64,000 nt of DNA from Pseudoalteromonas aliena SW19 (lineage in GTDB: Bacteria > Pseudomonadota > Gammaproteobacteria > Enterobacterales > Alteromonadaceae), in assembly GCF_014905615.1 (NCBI RefSeq), contig NZ_AQGU01000025.1:1054001-1118000 (forward strand). Reading direction: 5' to 3'. Below are positions 1 through 9,756 of this stretch, one piece after another (position 1 is the first letter of the stretch; each line of letters begins with the position of its first letter). The notes below the pieces were generated by a model. That model saw nothing but the letters and a program-made list of their open reading frames with translations. It did not search any database and was not told the DNA's origin. Position numbers and translations under genes: made by a program.

Positions 1-92
1 TCACTTTTAATCTTGAAAACTAAATCGGAAAATCACTACGCTGCGTACAACTTAAACCCTAAATAGCATTTTTTAAATAATATGTTGATTTC

Positions 93-1622
93 ATGCGTAT
101 AAAAATAAACATAGTCTGGTTTAAACGCGATTTACGCCTACGCGACCACCCGCCTTTAAAAAATGCTTTTAGTAACGGTCTACCCACGCTATTACTTTAT
201 AACTTTGAACCTCTGCTACTTGAAGATGCTCATTACAACGAGCGCCATTGGCGCTTTGTATACCAATCAATCGTTGAATTAAATAAACAGTTAGCTCGTT
301 TTAACACCTGCGTTTATATATTTAATTTAAACATGAGCGACTTACTTGAATCATTAAAAACGCAATTTGAAATAATTAATATTTTTAGTCATCAAGAAAT
401 AGGCTTAAACAACACGTTTAAGCGAGATAAAGTTGTTAAAGCGTGGTGCCAACATAATCACATTAATTGGCTGGAGTCGCAAACAGGTGCTGTTATACGC
501 GGTAAAAAAAATCGCGATAATTGGAATGAGCATTGGCAAAAAACAATGCAATCACCTATTGCCGTACCCAACTGGAAAAACATTCAGACTATTGCGCTAA
601 ATAACTATCAAGCACCTGATTTACCCAATACTTACACACAAGACGATGATAATTTTCAACGAGGCGGCCCGCTACATGCCCAAGAGATCATGCATAGTTT
701 TTTTGCTGAACGCGGTAAAGGTTATCAAAAGGGTATATCTAGCCCAAGTTTAAGCCAAACTCATTGCTCTCGGCTTTCGCCTTATTTAGCGTGGGGTAAT
801 ATTAGCCTCAGGCAAGTGTATCAAATGGCTATTGAGCAATATCATTCAAAGCATCCAAATAAAAAAGGCTGGAAACGCCCGCTTGCAGCGTTTGTGTCTC
901 GCCTGCATTGGCATTGCCACTTTATGCAAAAATTTGAAAGCGAATGCACAATGGAATTTTTGGCCCTTAATCCTGGTTATCATGTATTTCCTTATCGTGA
1001 TGACAAAAACGTGAAAAGTGATGTTCAACGCTGGGCGCTGGGCCAAACAGGCATTCCAATTATTGACGCTTGCATGCGCTGCTTAAAGGCGACTGGGTAT
1101 ATAAACTTTAGAATGCGCGCCATGCTTGTGAGCTTTGTAACGCATCATTTAAATATAAGCTGGCAGCAAGCAAGCTTTCCTCTCGCTAATTACTTTTTAG
1201 ATTTTGAGCCAGGAATTCACTACCCGCAAATTCAAATGCAAGCATCGGTAACAGGGATTAATACCATTCGGCATTACAACCCAATTAAACAATCAGAAGA
1301 TCAAGATCCAACAGGTACTTTTATTAAAAAATGGTGCCCCGAGCTTGAAAAGCTCCCTATTGAATATTTGCACGAGCCTTGGCAACAAACCCCGATGGAA
1401 GCGCTATTTAACGACTTTAAGCTAGGAGAAGATTACCCCGAGCCAATGCTTGATTTAACCACGGCTTCAAAGCAAGCGCGCGAACGCTTATGGCAATACC
1501 GCGAGCGAGCAGATGTTAAACGCGCCATAGGAGTCATCCTTAAAAAACACGTAACCCAAACCAAAAAAGTTACTCGCGTAAAACGCAAAATACCTAGTAA
1601 AAATAACAAAGAGGACTCATAA
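93..1622 (+). CDS. Cryptochrome/deoxyribodipyrimidine photolyase family protein
   Basis: A 509-residue flavoprotein of the cryptochrome/photolyase family. The N-terminal photolyase alpha/beta domain opens with [12 protein letters not shown] (about residues 9-20). The C-terminal FAD-binding helical domain carries [12 protein letters not shown], the [16 protein letters not shown] stretch and the late [18 protein letters not shown] segment. In classical CPD photolyases the stretch before that segment reads NNGGWQW; here it is PQIQMQAS, so this is a divergent subgroup. DNA repair versus blue-light signalling cannot be decided from sequence. The start at 93 is directly followed by the conserved beta strand. 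The next gene, two bases downstream, encodes a DUF2256 protein that commonly accompanies this subgroup, so the two are probably one operon. Confidence 0.9.
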   Translation: MRIKINIVWFKRDLRLRDHPPLKNAFSNGLPTLLLYNFEPLLLEDAHYNERHWRFVYQSIVELNKQLARFNTCVYIFNLNMSDLLESLKTQFEIINIFSHQEIGLNNTFKRDKVVKAWCQHNHINWLESQTGAVIRGKKNRDNWNEHWQKTMQSPIAVPNWKNIQTIALNNYQAPDLPNTYTQDDDNFQRGGPLHAQEIMHSFFAERGKGYQKGISSPSLSQTHCSRLSPYLAWGNISLRQVYQMAIEQYHSKHPNKKGWKRPLAAFVSRLHWHCHFMQKFESECTMEFLALNPGYHVFPYRDDKNVKSDVQRWALGQTGIPIIDACMRCLKATGYINFRMRAMLVSFVTHHLNISWQQASFPLANYFLDFEPGIHYPQIQMQASVTGINTIRHYNPIKQSEDQDPTGTFIKKWCPELEKLPIEYLHEPWQQTPMEALFNDFKLGEDYPEPMLDLTTASKQARERLWQYRERADVKRAIGVILKKHVTQTKKVTRVKRKIPSKNNKEDS

Positions 1623-1624
1623 GT

Positions 1625-1762
1625 ATGGTGCATAAAAAAATTAATCTACCGAAAAAAATTTGCCCTGTGTGCAACAAGCCCTTTGCATGGCGTAAAAAAT
1701 GGCAACGCGATTGGGAAAACGTTATTTATTGCTCAGAGCGCTGCAAACGTAATAATAAATAG
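1625..1762 (+). CDS. DUF2256 zinc-ribbon-like small protein
   Basis: A 45-residue basic protein, read directly from the DNA. It carries a CPVC pair (residues 13-16) and a CSERC pair (residues 36-40) around a tryptophan-rich basic stretch, the layout of the DUF2256 family, predicted to bind one zinc ion. Its ATG lies two bases after the stop of the cryptochrome gene, with GAGG inside the end of that gene as a likely ribosome site. Known association: DUF2256 genes sit beside cryptochrome/photolyase genes in many bacteria. Its molecular role is not known; assistance to the flavoprotein is an inference from linkage only. Confidence 0.85.
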   Translation: MVHKKINLPKKICPVCNKPFAWRKKWQRDWENVIYCSERCKRNNK

Positions 1763-2056
1763 GCGATATAAAATCAATTTATCGATAATAATTTTAACCT
1801 AAGTAAGCACTGTGCATTGCTGTTATAGTAGTTGCTTACAATTACCTACTTTCAACTTGTAATTCGATATAAGTTAACTTTCTGATCCATCACTGCTTAA
1901 AATTCATCGCTCTAATTTAGCGACTTAAAATAACACCCTTTACCAAGCACTATTTTTACAGCCAAGGCATTCGCGCGCCTGTAAAAAAATACCAGTTTGT
2001 TTGCGAAGTAGCATTATTCGTTTATGAACTCAGCATACTTTGAACAAGGATATAGC

Positions 2057-3205
2057 ATGAGTGAATTAACCATCGGCGTAATTGGAACGTCACGTAAAAC
2101 AGACGAAAGGCGATACCCTATTCATCCAGAACATTTAATTCGCATACCAGAAGCACTTAGAAAAAAAATGATTTTTGAGCAAGGCTACGGGAATGCATTT
2201 AATGTAAGCGATAAAGAAATTGCAGCTCTGAGCGGTGGGATAGCATCGCGCAGTGAAATACTCACTGGTATAGGCACTGCTATTATTGCAAAACCAGTCC
2301 TTGCTGACTTAAAAGAACTCAAAGAAGGTGGCACAATTTGGGGATACGCTCATTGCGTACAACAACAAGAAATCACCCAAGCCGCACTAGATAGAAAGCT
2401 CACATTAATTGCCTTTGAAGATATGTTCGTATGGTCGCCTCAAGGTAATGTAGGTCGCCATACTTTTTATAAAAACAATGAAATGGCAGGCTATTGTGCC
2501 GTATTGCATGCTCTACAACTGAAGGGGATTGATGGCCATTATGGTAATCAACGCAAGACTATTATTTTTAGTTTTGGAGCCGTTAGCCGTGGTGCTATTT
2601 ATGCCCTTAAAGCCCATGGTTTTAGGGATATTACAATTTGCATACAACGCCCAGATCATGAAGTACGCGAAGAAGTACTCGATTGTCATTACGTTAAAGT
2701 ACGTCTAGGAAACGAAGGCGAAGCCCGTATGATGGTAGTTGAACACGACGGAACACAGCGCCCCCTCACTGAACTCATTAGCGAAGCTGACATTATTGTA
2801 AATGGCACCTACCAAGAAACTGCCAATCCGGTTAATTTTGTAATTGAGTCTGAAGCCCAGTGTTTAAAACCTAATAGCCTAATTATTGATGTAAGTTGTG
2901 ATGAAGGTATGGGGTTCTTTTTTGCAAAGCCAACCACGTTTAAAAATCCGATGTTTAACTATAAAACCATAGATTATTATGCAGTTGATCATACCCCTAG
3001 CTATTTATGGGAAAGTGCAACGCGCTCGATCTCTGGTGCACTTATTGTTTATTTACCCACTATAATTGCAGGTGCAGAACAATGGCAAAAAGACGATACT
3101 ATTCGTCGTGCTATTAATATTGAACAAGGAATAATTAAAAACACCGCTATTTTATCATTTCAAAACCGTGAAAAAAATTACCCATATAATTTAATAACAT
3201 CATAG
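2057..3205 (+). CDS. N5-(carboxyethyl)ornithine synthase-like protein (alanine dehydrogenase/PNT superfamily)
   Basis: A 382-residue NAD(P)-dependent oxidoreductase of the alanine dehydrogenase/transhydrogenase superfamily. The N-terminal DERRYPIHPEHL matches the substrate-binding ERRxP/xP region. The mid-protein FSFGAVSRGAIYAL is a Rossmann nucleotide loop. The whole resembles N5-(L-1-carboxyethyl)-L-ornithine synthase, which reductively condenses pyruvate with ornithine or lysine. Saccharopine-type dehydrogenase activity is an alternative. I chose the ATG at 2057 over an in-frame one at 2024 because AAGGA lies six bases upstream and the fold begins right after it. The gene stands alone, with a hairpin terminator 19 bases after the stop. 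Substrate is uncertain. Confidence 0.75.
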   Translation: MSELTIGVIGTSRKTDERRYPIHPEHLIRIPEALRKKMIFEQGYGNAFNVSDKEIAALSGGIASRSEILTGIGTAIIAKPVLADLKELKEGGTIWGYAHCVQQQEITQAALDRKLTLIAFEDMFVWSPQGNVGRHTFYKNNEMAGYCAVLHALQLKGIDGHYGNQRKTIIFSFGAVSRGAIYALKAHGFRDITICIQRPDHEVREEVLDCHYVKVRLGNEGEARMMVVEHDGTQRPLTELISEADIIVNGTYQETANPVNFVIESEAQCLKPNSLIIDVSCDEGMGFFFAKPTTFKNPMFNYKTIDYYAVDHTPSYLWESATRSISGALIVYLPTIIAGAEQWQKDDTIRRAINIEQGIIKNTAILSFQNREKNYPYNLITS

Positions 3206-3223
3206 GGCTACAAGTAAAAATTC

Positions 3224-3256
3224 AAAGCCAAGAAAAATAGCTTGGCTTTAAATTTA
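3224..3256 (+). terminator. Rho-independent terminator of the carboxyethylornithine synthase-like gene
   Basis: A perfect 9-bp stem, AAAGCCAAG paired with CTTGGCTTT, with an eight-base loop and an AT-rich tail, starting 19 bases after the upstream stop. Confidence 0.75.
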
Positions 3257-3335
3257 CTATAAATGATAGTGATGTAGTCATGTTCTTCCTTAAACATATA
3301 GCGCTATTATAAATTTAATAGGCAGACAAGGGCCT

Positions 3336-3367
3336 GCTAACTGTCATTAAATCCTATGACATTAGCC
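3336..3367. repeat. Imperfect inverted repeat in the leader of the EAL gene
   Basis: GCTAACTGTCAT and ATGACATTAGCC pair around an eight-base loop, with one bulge. It lies 115 bases before the EAL start and has no T-tract, so it could be an operator or a leader hairpin. Nothing else of note is seen between the preceding terminator and the EAL start. Confidence 0.35.
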
Positions 3368-3481
3368 ACCATACATTATTTAAATCGTTATTAACTACCA
3401 TAAAAGCCAATACCCTATTCGTTTGTGTTAGGTTCTAATATCAACTAACCTAAAATAAATAAACATAAGAGGCTGAGCTAA

Positions 3482-4246
3482 ATGAATGAAAAATCAAAAT
3501 ATTGTGAAAAAGTCACATGCAGTAACTGTGCTGAAACAAAAAAGCTCAAGTTTGATTTTTCAATGGCTTTTCAACCAATCATTAACTGTCACACTAGTCT
3601 TATTTTTGGTTATGAGGCCCTCGTTAGAGGATTAAATGGCGAATCTGCCTACTCTATAATTTCTAAAGTAAACGAAGATAATCGTTATGCGTTTGATCAA
3701 CTGTGCCGCATTAAAGCCATTGAGCTTGCCGCAAAATTGGGGGTAAAGTCTATGTTGAGTATTAACTTTTTACCAAACGCTATTTATAAACCCGAGCGAT
3801 GCATACGCACCACCTTAGAAGCGGCTAAAAAATATAACTTTCCTATAAAAAACATCATGTTTGAATTTACCGAGGTGGAAAAAGTAGAAGATACTGCACA
3901 CATAAAACGCGTTGTTGATTACTACCAATCACTTGGCTTTAAAACGGCAACCGATGATTTTGGCGCAGGTTACTCTGGATTAAACCTACTAGCTGACTTT
4001 CAAACAGATATTATTAAATTAGATATGGCGCTTATACGCAATATTAACAACGACAAAAAACGCCAATTTATAGTCACCCATTGCTTAAATATGTTTCGCG
4101 ACTTAAACATAACAGCACTTGCTGAAGGAATAGAAACAGTAGAAGAATATACATGGCTAAAACACGCAGGTGTTGAGCTTATGCAAGGCTATTTGTTTGC
4201 AAAACCAAGCTTTGAGAGCCTACCTGATGTAAATCTCAATTTTTAA
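3482..4246 (+). CDS. EAL-domain cyclic-di-GMP phosphodiesterase
   Basis: A 254-residue stand-alone EAL protein expected to hydrolyse c-di-GMP to pGpG in the cytoplasm. Catalytic landmarks are present in order: EAL (about residue 46), the NF metal ligand region in LSINFLP, FEFTE, DDFGAGYSGL (DDFGxGYS), KLD, and AEGIET. It is therefore likely an active enzyme. An N-terminal cysteine group, C-x4-C-x2-C at residues 8-16, precedes the domain and could bind metal or sense redox. No membrane or other sensory domain is seen. AAGAGG lies upstream of the start. A c-di-GMP riboswitch occurs elsewhere in this window, but no direct link to this enzyme can be shown. Confidence 0.9.
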   Translation: MNEKSKYCEKVTCSNCAETKKLKFDFSMAFQPIINCHTSLIFGYEALVRGLNGESAYSIISKVNEDNRYAFDQLCRIKAIELAAKLGVKSMLSINFLPNAIYKPERCIRTTLEAAKKYNFPIKNIMFEFTEVEKVEDTAHIKRVVDYYQSLGFKTATDDFGAGYSGLNLLADFQTDIIKLDMALIRNINNDKKRQFIVTHCLNMFRDLNITALAEGIETVEEYTWLKHAGVELMQGYLFAKPSFESLPDVNLNF

Positions 4247-4286
4247 CGCCACCAGTAACGCCTCTTAACTATGAAAACGTATACTT

Positions 4287-4321
4287 GGTTAATACCACTT
4301 TACTATAGTGTGGTATTAACC
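4287..4321. terminator. Hairpin between convergent EAL and ATPase genes
   Basis: A perfect 12-bp inverted repeat, GGTTAATACCAC and GTGGTATTAACC, with an 11-base loop, midway between two converging genes. T-tracts are weak on both sides, so bidirectional termination is likely but not certain. Confidence 0.6.
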
Positions 4322-4352
4322 GTTTGCTTAACGAATATAGTCCAGCCTGTAC

Positions 4353-7300
4353 TTATTGCTTACCAGACCACGCTTGTACTAACTTAGTTAATTGTTGCTG
4401 CACATTATTATCGGTAATTGCCTGAACTAAGGCTTTCATTTGAGCTTTATTATCGTTTAGCGCAATCAGCTCATTTAATTGCTGACCAAGCATCGCAATA
4501 GCTTGATTCGCGTTGTTAGCACATAGTGTTTGATTAAGTTCACTCAATTGAGATTGATGACTACTCTTTTCAATAACCTCAATTAGTTGAGCAAAACTAT
4601 TTTTATCTGGCGTATGATTGAAGCCATTACTGAGTGTTTCGTTGAGGGCATTTAAACCATTATGGCTATCTAAATGAGTGAGGTTTTCACTCATAGCGCC
4701 AAGCGACTCACTGTAATCGTAGCTTAAATTGCCCTTACTTAATTTATTCGCAATGCCTTCTAACGACTCATGTAAATAACCCATTTGCTCAACAGCCATC
4801 ATCACAGGGCTACCTGCACCATCGAGCTTATTTAGCCTTACAAAATCACTTTTAATTTTGTCAAACCGCGCTTGTTCTTGCGCTGTTACAGTACCGCGTA
4901 GTTCACCAAGTTTAAGGAGGTTTTCTTCTGAACCTTTACTCAGTGTTTGCGCTTCACCACGGTAATGATCACAAATTAAGTTCTCTAGCTCTTCGTCATT
5001 CATGGCTGCAACCACTTTTTCAGCCATTTTATTCATATTCCGGTAACTACCTTGCAGCTTAAAGGCAGGCTCTGTACGGTAATTGTTATCTTGGGCTGCT
5101 GAGGCAATATATTGGGCATTTACCTTTAAAACAGTATCTCTAATGGTGATTAATTTACTAATAACCGCTTTTATCTCATTCGCTTCCGCTTGTGAGTAAC
5201 CGTATTCAAGCTCGTTTAATGGAATATCTTCGCCTTCGCACATACGTACAAATTTATATAAATCATCCATATTTCTATTTGCAAGCGGCGCAAGTGCTGT
5301 GTTTGATGTTAGAGCATTTTCAATAAAGCTCATTGCAAACTCTTTCTCGCATCCCGCTAGCGTGTCACCTAAATTATAAATATCAGCACGGTTAGCAAGC
5401 ATATCAGGTATTTTAAAACTCTCTCCAGATTCAGTGTAAGGATTACCAGCCATTACAACAGCAAACTTTTTACCACGTAAATCATACGTTTTGCTTTTAC
5501 CATTCCAAACACCGTCAATTCGGCGAGAGCCGTCACATAATGAAATAAACTTTTGTAAAAACTCAGGATTAGTATGCTGAATGTCGTCTAAATAAAGCAT
5601 GACGTTATTGCCCATTTCAAAACTTTGATTAATTTTAGCAATCTCTTTTTCGGCCGTTGCATTGATTGCTTGAGCAGGATCGAGGGATACCTGATCGTGC
5701 CCAATTGATGGGCAGTTCACTTTTACAAAGGTTAAACCTAAGCGGTTAGCAACGTACTCAACTAAGGTAGTTTTACCATAGCCTGGGGGCGATATAAGCA
5801 ATAGCATACCCATTAAATCGGTGCGCTTATTCTTTCCGGCAGAACCAATTTGCTTGGCTAAGTTATCGCCAATAATTGGAAAGTACACTTTATTAATAAG
5901 TTGATTTCGCACAAATGAGCTTAAAGGGCGTGCTTTAAATTCGTCTAACTGCAGACGCTCTTTTTGCTGTGCTAAAATTTCGCTACGTAAAGTATGATAC
6001 TGCTCAAATGCAGGTACTTGCTGTGTAATATACGCACGGGTACGCGCGTAAAATGCAGCGTAATCAACATGTAATATTTGATCTTGAATTTGTTTATGCT
6101 GGCCCATTAATCCTGTTACAAGGTTATCAGGGGTGACATCTAATACTCGATATTTAAAAGATGTTGTTGCGCTTAAATGTAAGTAATTAGCAGCTTCGGC
6201 TTGCACTACTGTGCTTATTTTACTGTGCTGAAGGCTGTACGCATTCAGCCAGCTTAAATAAAGTAATGCGCACTCATCTGTGCTGTTTATTGTGGTGTTA
6301 GCCTTTGTTAGCTCGCTGTTATAGCCTTTGCTATTTGCATCACTGGTAAACTGCACAGCAAGATTTTTTGCTTGCTGTGAAATAATAAATAGATGCTCAT
6401 CAGCACTGCTTTGTTGTGCGAGTTGTTTAACTAAATAGGCGGCGCTTAACTCACTTGATAAATCACTAAAGTGCTTACATAGCTTAGGGATTGATTTTAA
6501 AAACTCAGCAATAAAGTCGCCAAGCTGGGTGCTTAAAGATGTAGTAAAACTAATTGCACCAAAATGCTGTTCCATTAACAGTGCGTTTTTTGCTTGGTAA
6601 TAAAAAGTAGATAACTGCTCTGACGATAGCTGAGCGCTATAAAGTTGGGCTGCAACTCTGCAACTTACAGGATAAATAAGTAAATCAAGGGTATTTTTTT
6701 GATTAAGTAATGAGTCAATAATTGCCGTTGCATCGTGATCATGTATGCCTTTTTCGTAGCCTTCTTGATAACGGGGCTCTGCAAATTTTTGCACTGTGTT
6801 TAATAATGTATTTTCGTTTTTTGCTTGCTGTAGCTTTGCAAAAGTAAGTGGGTGTTCACTATTTTCGCATGCTAATAAAATTTGCGCTGCAAGGTATTCA
6901 CCACGGTAAATATCCGTATTTTCAGAAACCAATACTTGCTGCCATAAATGGCGGCTTTGCGCTAAGGTTTTAACACTTGCCTCATCGGTTATTGGCTCAA
7001 AATAATCGGTCCCTGTTAAATGCAGCATTAACTGCTCATCGCGCGGCAGTAATGTTAAATCTAAAAGCTGCTTATTAACGCTAAATGCATGCTTACCGAT
7101 GCTGACTGTGTTACCGCCATCTGTAAATATATCTTGCTTGTCGCGCAGTGAACGAATGCCCTGATCTTTGCTTGCCTTGAGCTTTGATTGAATATCATCT
7201 GCGCGTATTTCATCACCAATATCCTTTAACTCTTGAGTGAGAGCTCGCAGTTTGCTGATCATCGGATCGGCTGCAAAGTAGGTATTTAACGCATCTAATT

Positions 7301-9668
7301 CACTAAAGCTTTGCGCTCGACGATTAACACCTTGCAGTATCCGCTCTGCAGCATTAGCCAGATTAAGGGCTCGGCGTTGACGGGCATCAATTAAACTTTG
7401 TTTATGCGCTTCAAAGCTTTCATAAACATCATCGCGCTTAGCTATAATTTCGCTAAGATATTCGTCAAAATCACTAAATTGCGACTCAAGTTCTTCAAGT
7501 TGAATAAGCAAGCGAGACAGTTGCTCATCACACGCTTCAGGAGTTTTGGCGTTATTTAGCGCGTTGGTAATGCTTTGTGAAAACAGTTTAAAGCGTGCTG
7601 CAAATTCAGCCTTTGCTTCAACACTACCTAAACTTTTTTGACGAATTTCAATTCCCGCTTTGGCCCTATTAACTAAGGCATAAACACCGCTAATATCTTC
7701 TAATATTTGGGTTCGTACACGGCTATCATCAATGTCTAAATCAAGCATAGTATGATTGAGTAAATCAAGTTCAACACTTTGCTTATCTAGTTCTGTGATA
7801 TAAGCTTTAAGCTCGCTAACACTTTCACTTTTAGCACTTAACTCTTCAAGCTCTTTTAGCTTTTTATGGTACGGTTCAAGTGCTGTAGATTGCTGTAAAA
7901 AGGCCGCTGTCGCTTTGCTTACGTTACTAAGGTGCCCATCAACCTCTACTTGTAACTCATTTAGCGCGTTAACATCTATGTACTTAATGTCTTCAAGGCT
8001 AATAATTTGACCCTTTAACACCTTTAACGCGTCAATTGCACTCACAAACTGAGGCACCGCTTTAAAACTATCGGGACGAACTTCGCGGGTTACGTCTTTA
8101 TATTGCGCGGTTATATCAGCTAAAGCCTGTTTTGCTTTATTTTGTATTTCGGTTACTTTTTCAAACTCATCAAGTACTTGCTCGGCGGTCTCATAAATAC
8201 TATGCAGGCTTTGTGCTATTTCGCTAAACTCGCCTTCATTAAGCCAATGATAACGGTCAAAAATATTACGGCTTAGCGCAATCATATCTTCGTAATGAAA
8301 CAGACTCGGACTTTGCTCGTTAATTGCCTTACACACACTGTAAAGGTCGGAAATGCCGCGTACTAAATCAGGGTTACCGATTTTGCCAAAAAAGCTGGTC
8401 AATGCAGGGGCATTCGCTGCAAACTCTGCAGATACAAAGGGGCTTTGCCAAATTTGAATAGGATGTACACGCTCGGCTTGTTCTTTATCGGCTTTAAAAA
8501 TAAGGGTTAAACCATCGTTATAAATGCCATAACCATGGCAGTAAATTGGGTTCTGTAGGTTTTTATCAATAATATTGTAGGCAAATAAAGCATAGCGGCC
8601 TTCGCTTGGCTCATAAAAAACATACAGTACATCTTCACCATTGGGTGACTTTATTTGCCTATGAAACTCTAGCTCATCAATCTGTTCTTCAAACGAGCGA
8701 GCTTGACCCGATTGTAAATAATAACCACCAGGAAAAATAATACCGTGATCTTCTGGTAAGGTTACACAAGCGCTACCAATGGCATCTTGGCGCATAACTT
8801 GTTGTGTGCGGCTGTTATAAATAAAGTAACGCCACTGTTTTTCTCTATAAGGAAGTATTTTTAGCAGGATCAAATCACCTACTTGGGCATACTCAACCTC
8901 ACTATCGGCAAGGGACTGGTTTTTATCTTCAACGGGCTCTTCGTGAATGCCTTCACCTGTTTCAGTGCTATTTTCTATTTTTATTGTTAGCGTGCCACCA
9001 ATGGTTTCAACAAACACTTTATCGACAATATTAATGTGTCCGTGACGCCCTTCAACGTGATCACTGCGGTCTGTTTTCTGCCATTCAAAATCATAATCGT
9101 GAGCGTGTTTTATATCTCGCTCACCCCGATTATCGATGTAATTTATGGTGTTATCTGGGTGTATTTCCCATCTAAAAACACGTACATCCGAGAGCTTTTC
9201 GCCTATCTGAAATAGCGCAAATAATTTACCATTTTGTTGATATAAGTGCTGCAAACGAGTTTGTTTGTAGTAAGTGTATAACTCTTCAAAATCACGAATA
9301 AAGCGGGTATCAGTTAAAAATAATGTAGACTCAGGATAAGGCTCAATTTCAAAGTGGTCATCTTGCTGAACCAGCTTTTGCACACTAAACACATCTTCAA
9401 TCGAGGTTTCTTTTTTTAGGCCTAAAAACACGTTGTAAGCAAAAATAACTTTGTCACCCACAATAATAATATCCCGTGGCGTACAATTTTGCTCGGTGCG
9501 TGCACGAACACGCCCTTTTACTTTTAATTCTGTACTACCAAATTCGCTAATACGTTGGCTGTTTACGGTATCGGTTTGTGTTTTTAACGTTGCGCCAAAG
9601 TTATTTAAACGGCGTTTAATTAAGTCGTAAGATCCCTGCTCTAAAGCATGTTGTGTTGAGTCCGTCAT
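4353..9668 (-). CDS. Giant DUF3686-type AAA+ ATPase (putative DNA-repair ATPase)
   Basis: A 1771-residue cytoplasmic protein. The N-terminal ~450 residues resemble the DUF3686 region of proteins annotated as putative DNA-repair ATPases. The middle (about 480-850) is rich in heptad-like charged helices. A single AAA+ module lies near residues 1280-1480, with Walker A GYGKTT (about 1292), Walker B LYLDDIQ (about 1356) and a sensor-1 asparagine in MAGNPY. No signal peptide or membrane segment is seen. It is the third gene of a unit with flotillin and a YqiJ/NfeD-like protein, a combination found in several gammaproteobacteria. The repair annotation is inherited from the family; the neighbours suggest work on membrane or envelope stress instead. 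A hairpin terminator precedes it, so its expression may be lower than that of the flotillin gene. Confidence 0.8.
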   Translation of the reverse strand: MTDSTQHALEQGSYDLIKRRLNNFGATLKTQTDTVNSQRISEFGSTELKVKGRVRARTEQNCTPRDIIIVGDKVIFAYNVFLGLKKETSIEDVFSVQKLVQQDDHFEIEPYPESTLFLTDTRFIRDFEELYTYYKQTRLQHLYQQNGKLFALFQIGEKLSDVRVFRWEIHPDNTINYIDNRGERDIKHAHDYDFEWQKTDRSDHVEGRHGHINIVDKVFVETIGGTLTIKIENSTETGEGIHEEPVEDKNQSLADSEVEYAQVGDLILLKILPYREKQWRYFIYNSRTQQVMRQDAIGSACVTLPEDHGIIFPGGYYLQSGQARSFEEQIDELEFHRQIKSPNGEDVLYVFYEPSEGRYALFAYNIIDKNLQNPIYCHGYGIYNDGLTLIFKADKEQAERVHPIQIWQSPFVSAEFAANAPALTSFFGKIGNPDLVRGISDLYSVCKAINEQSPSLFHYEDMIALSRNIFDRYHWLNEGEFSEIAQSLHSIYETAEQVLDEFEKVTEIQNKAKQALADITAQYKDVTREVRPDSFKAVPQFVSAIDALKVLKGQIISLEDIKYIDVNALNELQVEVDGHLSNVSKATAAFLQQSTALEPYHKKLKELEELSAKSESVSELKAYITELDKQSVELDLLNHTMLDLDIDDSRVRTQILEDISGVYALVNRAKAGIEIRQKSLGSVEAKAEFAARFKLFSQSITNALNNAKTPEACDEQLSRLLIQLEELESQFSDFDEYLSEIIAKRDDVYESFEAHKQSLIDARQRRALNLANAAERILQGVNRRAQSFSELDALNTYFAADPMISKLRALTQELKDIGDEIRADDIQSKLKASKDQGIRSLRDKQDIFTDGGNTVSIGKHAFSVNKQLLDLTLLPRDEQLMLHLTGTDYFEPITDEASVKTLAQSRHLWQQVLVSENTDIYRGEYLAAQILLACENSEHPLTFAKLQQAKNENTLLNTVQKFAEPRYQEGYEKGIHDHDATAIIDSLLNQKNTLDLLIYPVSCRVAAQLYSAQLSSEQLSTFYYQAKNALLMEQHFGAISFTTSLSTQLGDFIAEFLKSIPKLCKHFSDLSSELSAAYLVKQLAQQSSADEHLFIISQQAKNLAVQFTSDANSKGYNSELTKANTTINSTDECALLYLSWLNAYSLQHSKISTVVQAEAANYLHLSATTSFKYRVLDVTPDNLVTGLMGQHKQIQDQILHVDYAAFYARTRAYITQQVPAFEQYHTLRSEILAQQKERLQLDEFKARPLSSFVRNQLINKVYFPIIGDNLAKQIGSAGKNKRTDLMGMLLLISPPGYGKTTLVEYVANRLGLTFVKVNCPSIGHDQVSLDPAQAINATAEKEIAKINQSFEMGNNVMLYLDDIQHTNPEFLQKFISLCDGSRRIDGVWNGKSKTYDLRGKKFAVVMAGNPYTESGESFKIPDMLANRADIYNLGDTLAGCEKEFAMSFIENALTSNTALAPLANRNMDDLYKFVRMCEGEDIPLNELEYGYSQAEANEIKAVISKLITIRDTVLKVNAQYIASAAQDNNYRTEPAFKLQGSYRNMNKMAEKVVAAMNDEELENLICDHYRGEAQTLSKGSEENLLKLGELRGTVTAQEQARFDKIKSDFVRLNKLDGAGSPVMMAVEQMGYLHESLEGIANKLSKGNLSYDYSESLGAMSENLTHLDSHNGLNALNETLSNGFNHTPDKNSFAQLIEVIEKSSHQSQLSELNQTLCANNANQAIAMLGQQLNELIALNDNKAQMKALVQAITDNNVQQQLTKLVQAWSGKQ

Positions 9669-9709
9669 GTAACCTTTCCTGCAGCTGTATTACTTTAATA
9701 TGTGTGATC

Positions 9710-9740
9710 AAAAAAGCCGTAAAAACAATTTATTACGGCT
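9710..9740 (-). terminator. Intra-operon rho-independent terminator between flotillin and ATPase genes
   Basis: Read on the minus strand: AGCCGTAA, ten-base loop, TTACGGCT, then six T residues. This is a textbook terminator in the 88-base gap between the flotillin stop and the ATPase start. It may be leaky and set the ratio of the two products. Confidence 0.8.
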
Positions 9741-9756
9741 ATAAATTCAGAGGGAT

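Noticed and set aside
2024..2056. Upstream ATG extending the carboxyethylornithine-synthase-like protein by 11 residues
   Set aside because: No ribosome site precedes it, whereas AAGGA stands at the right distance before the ATG at 2057.
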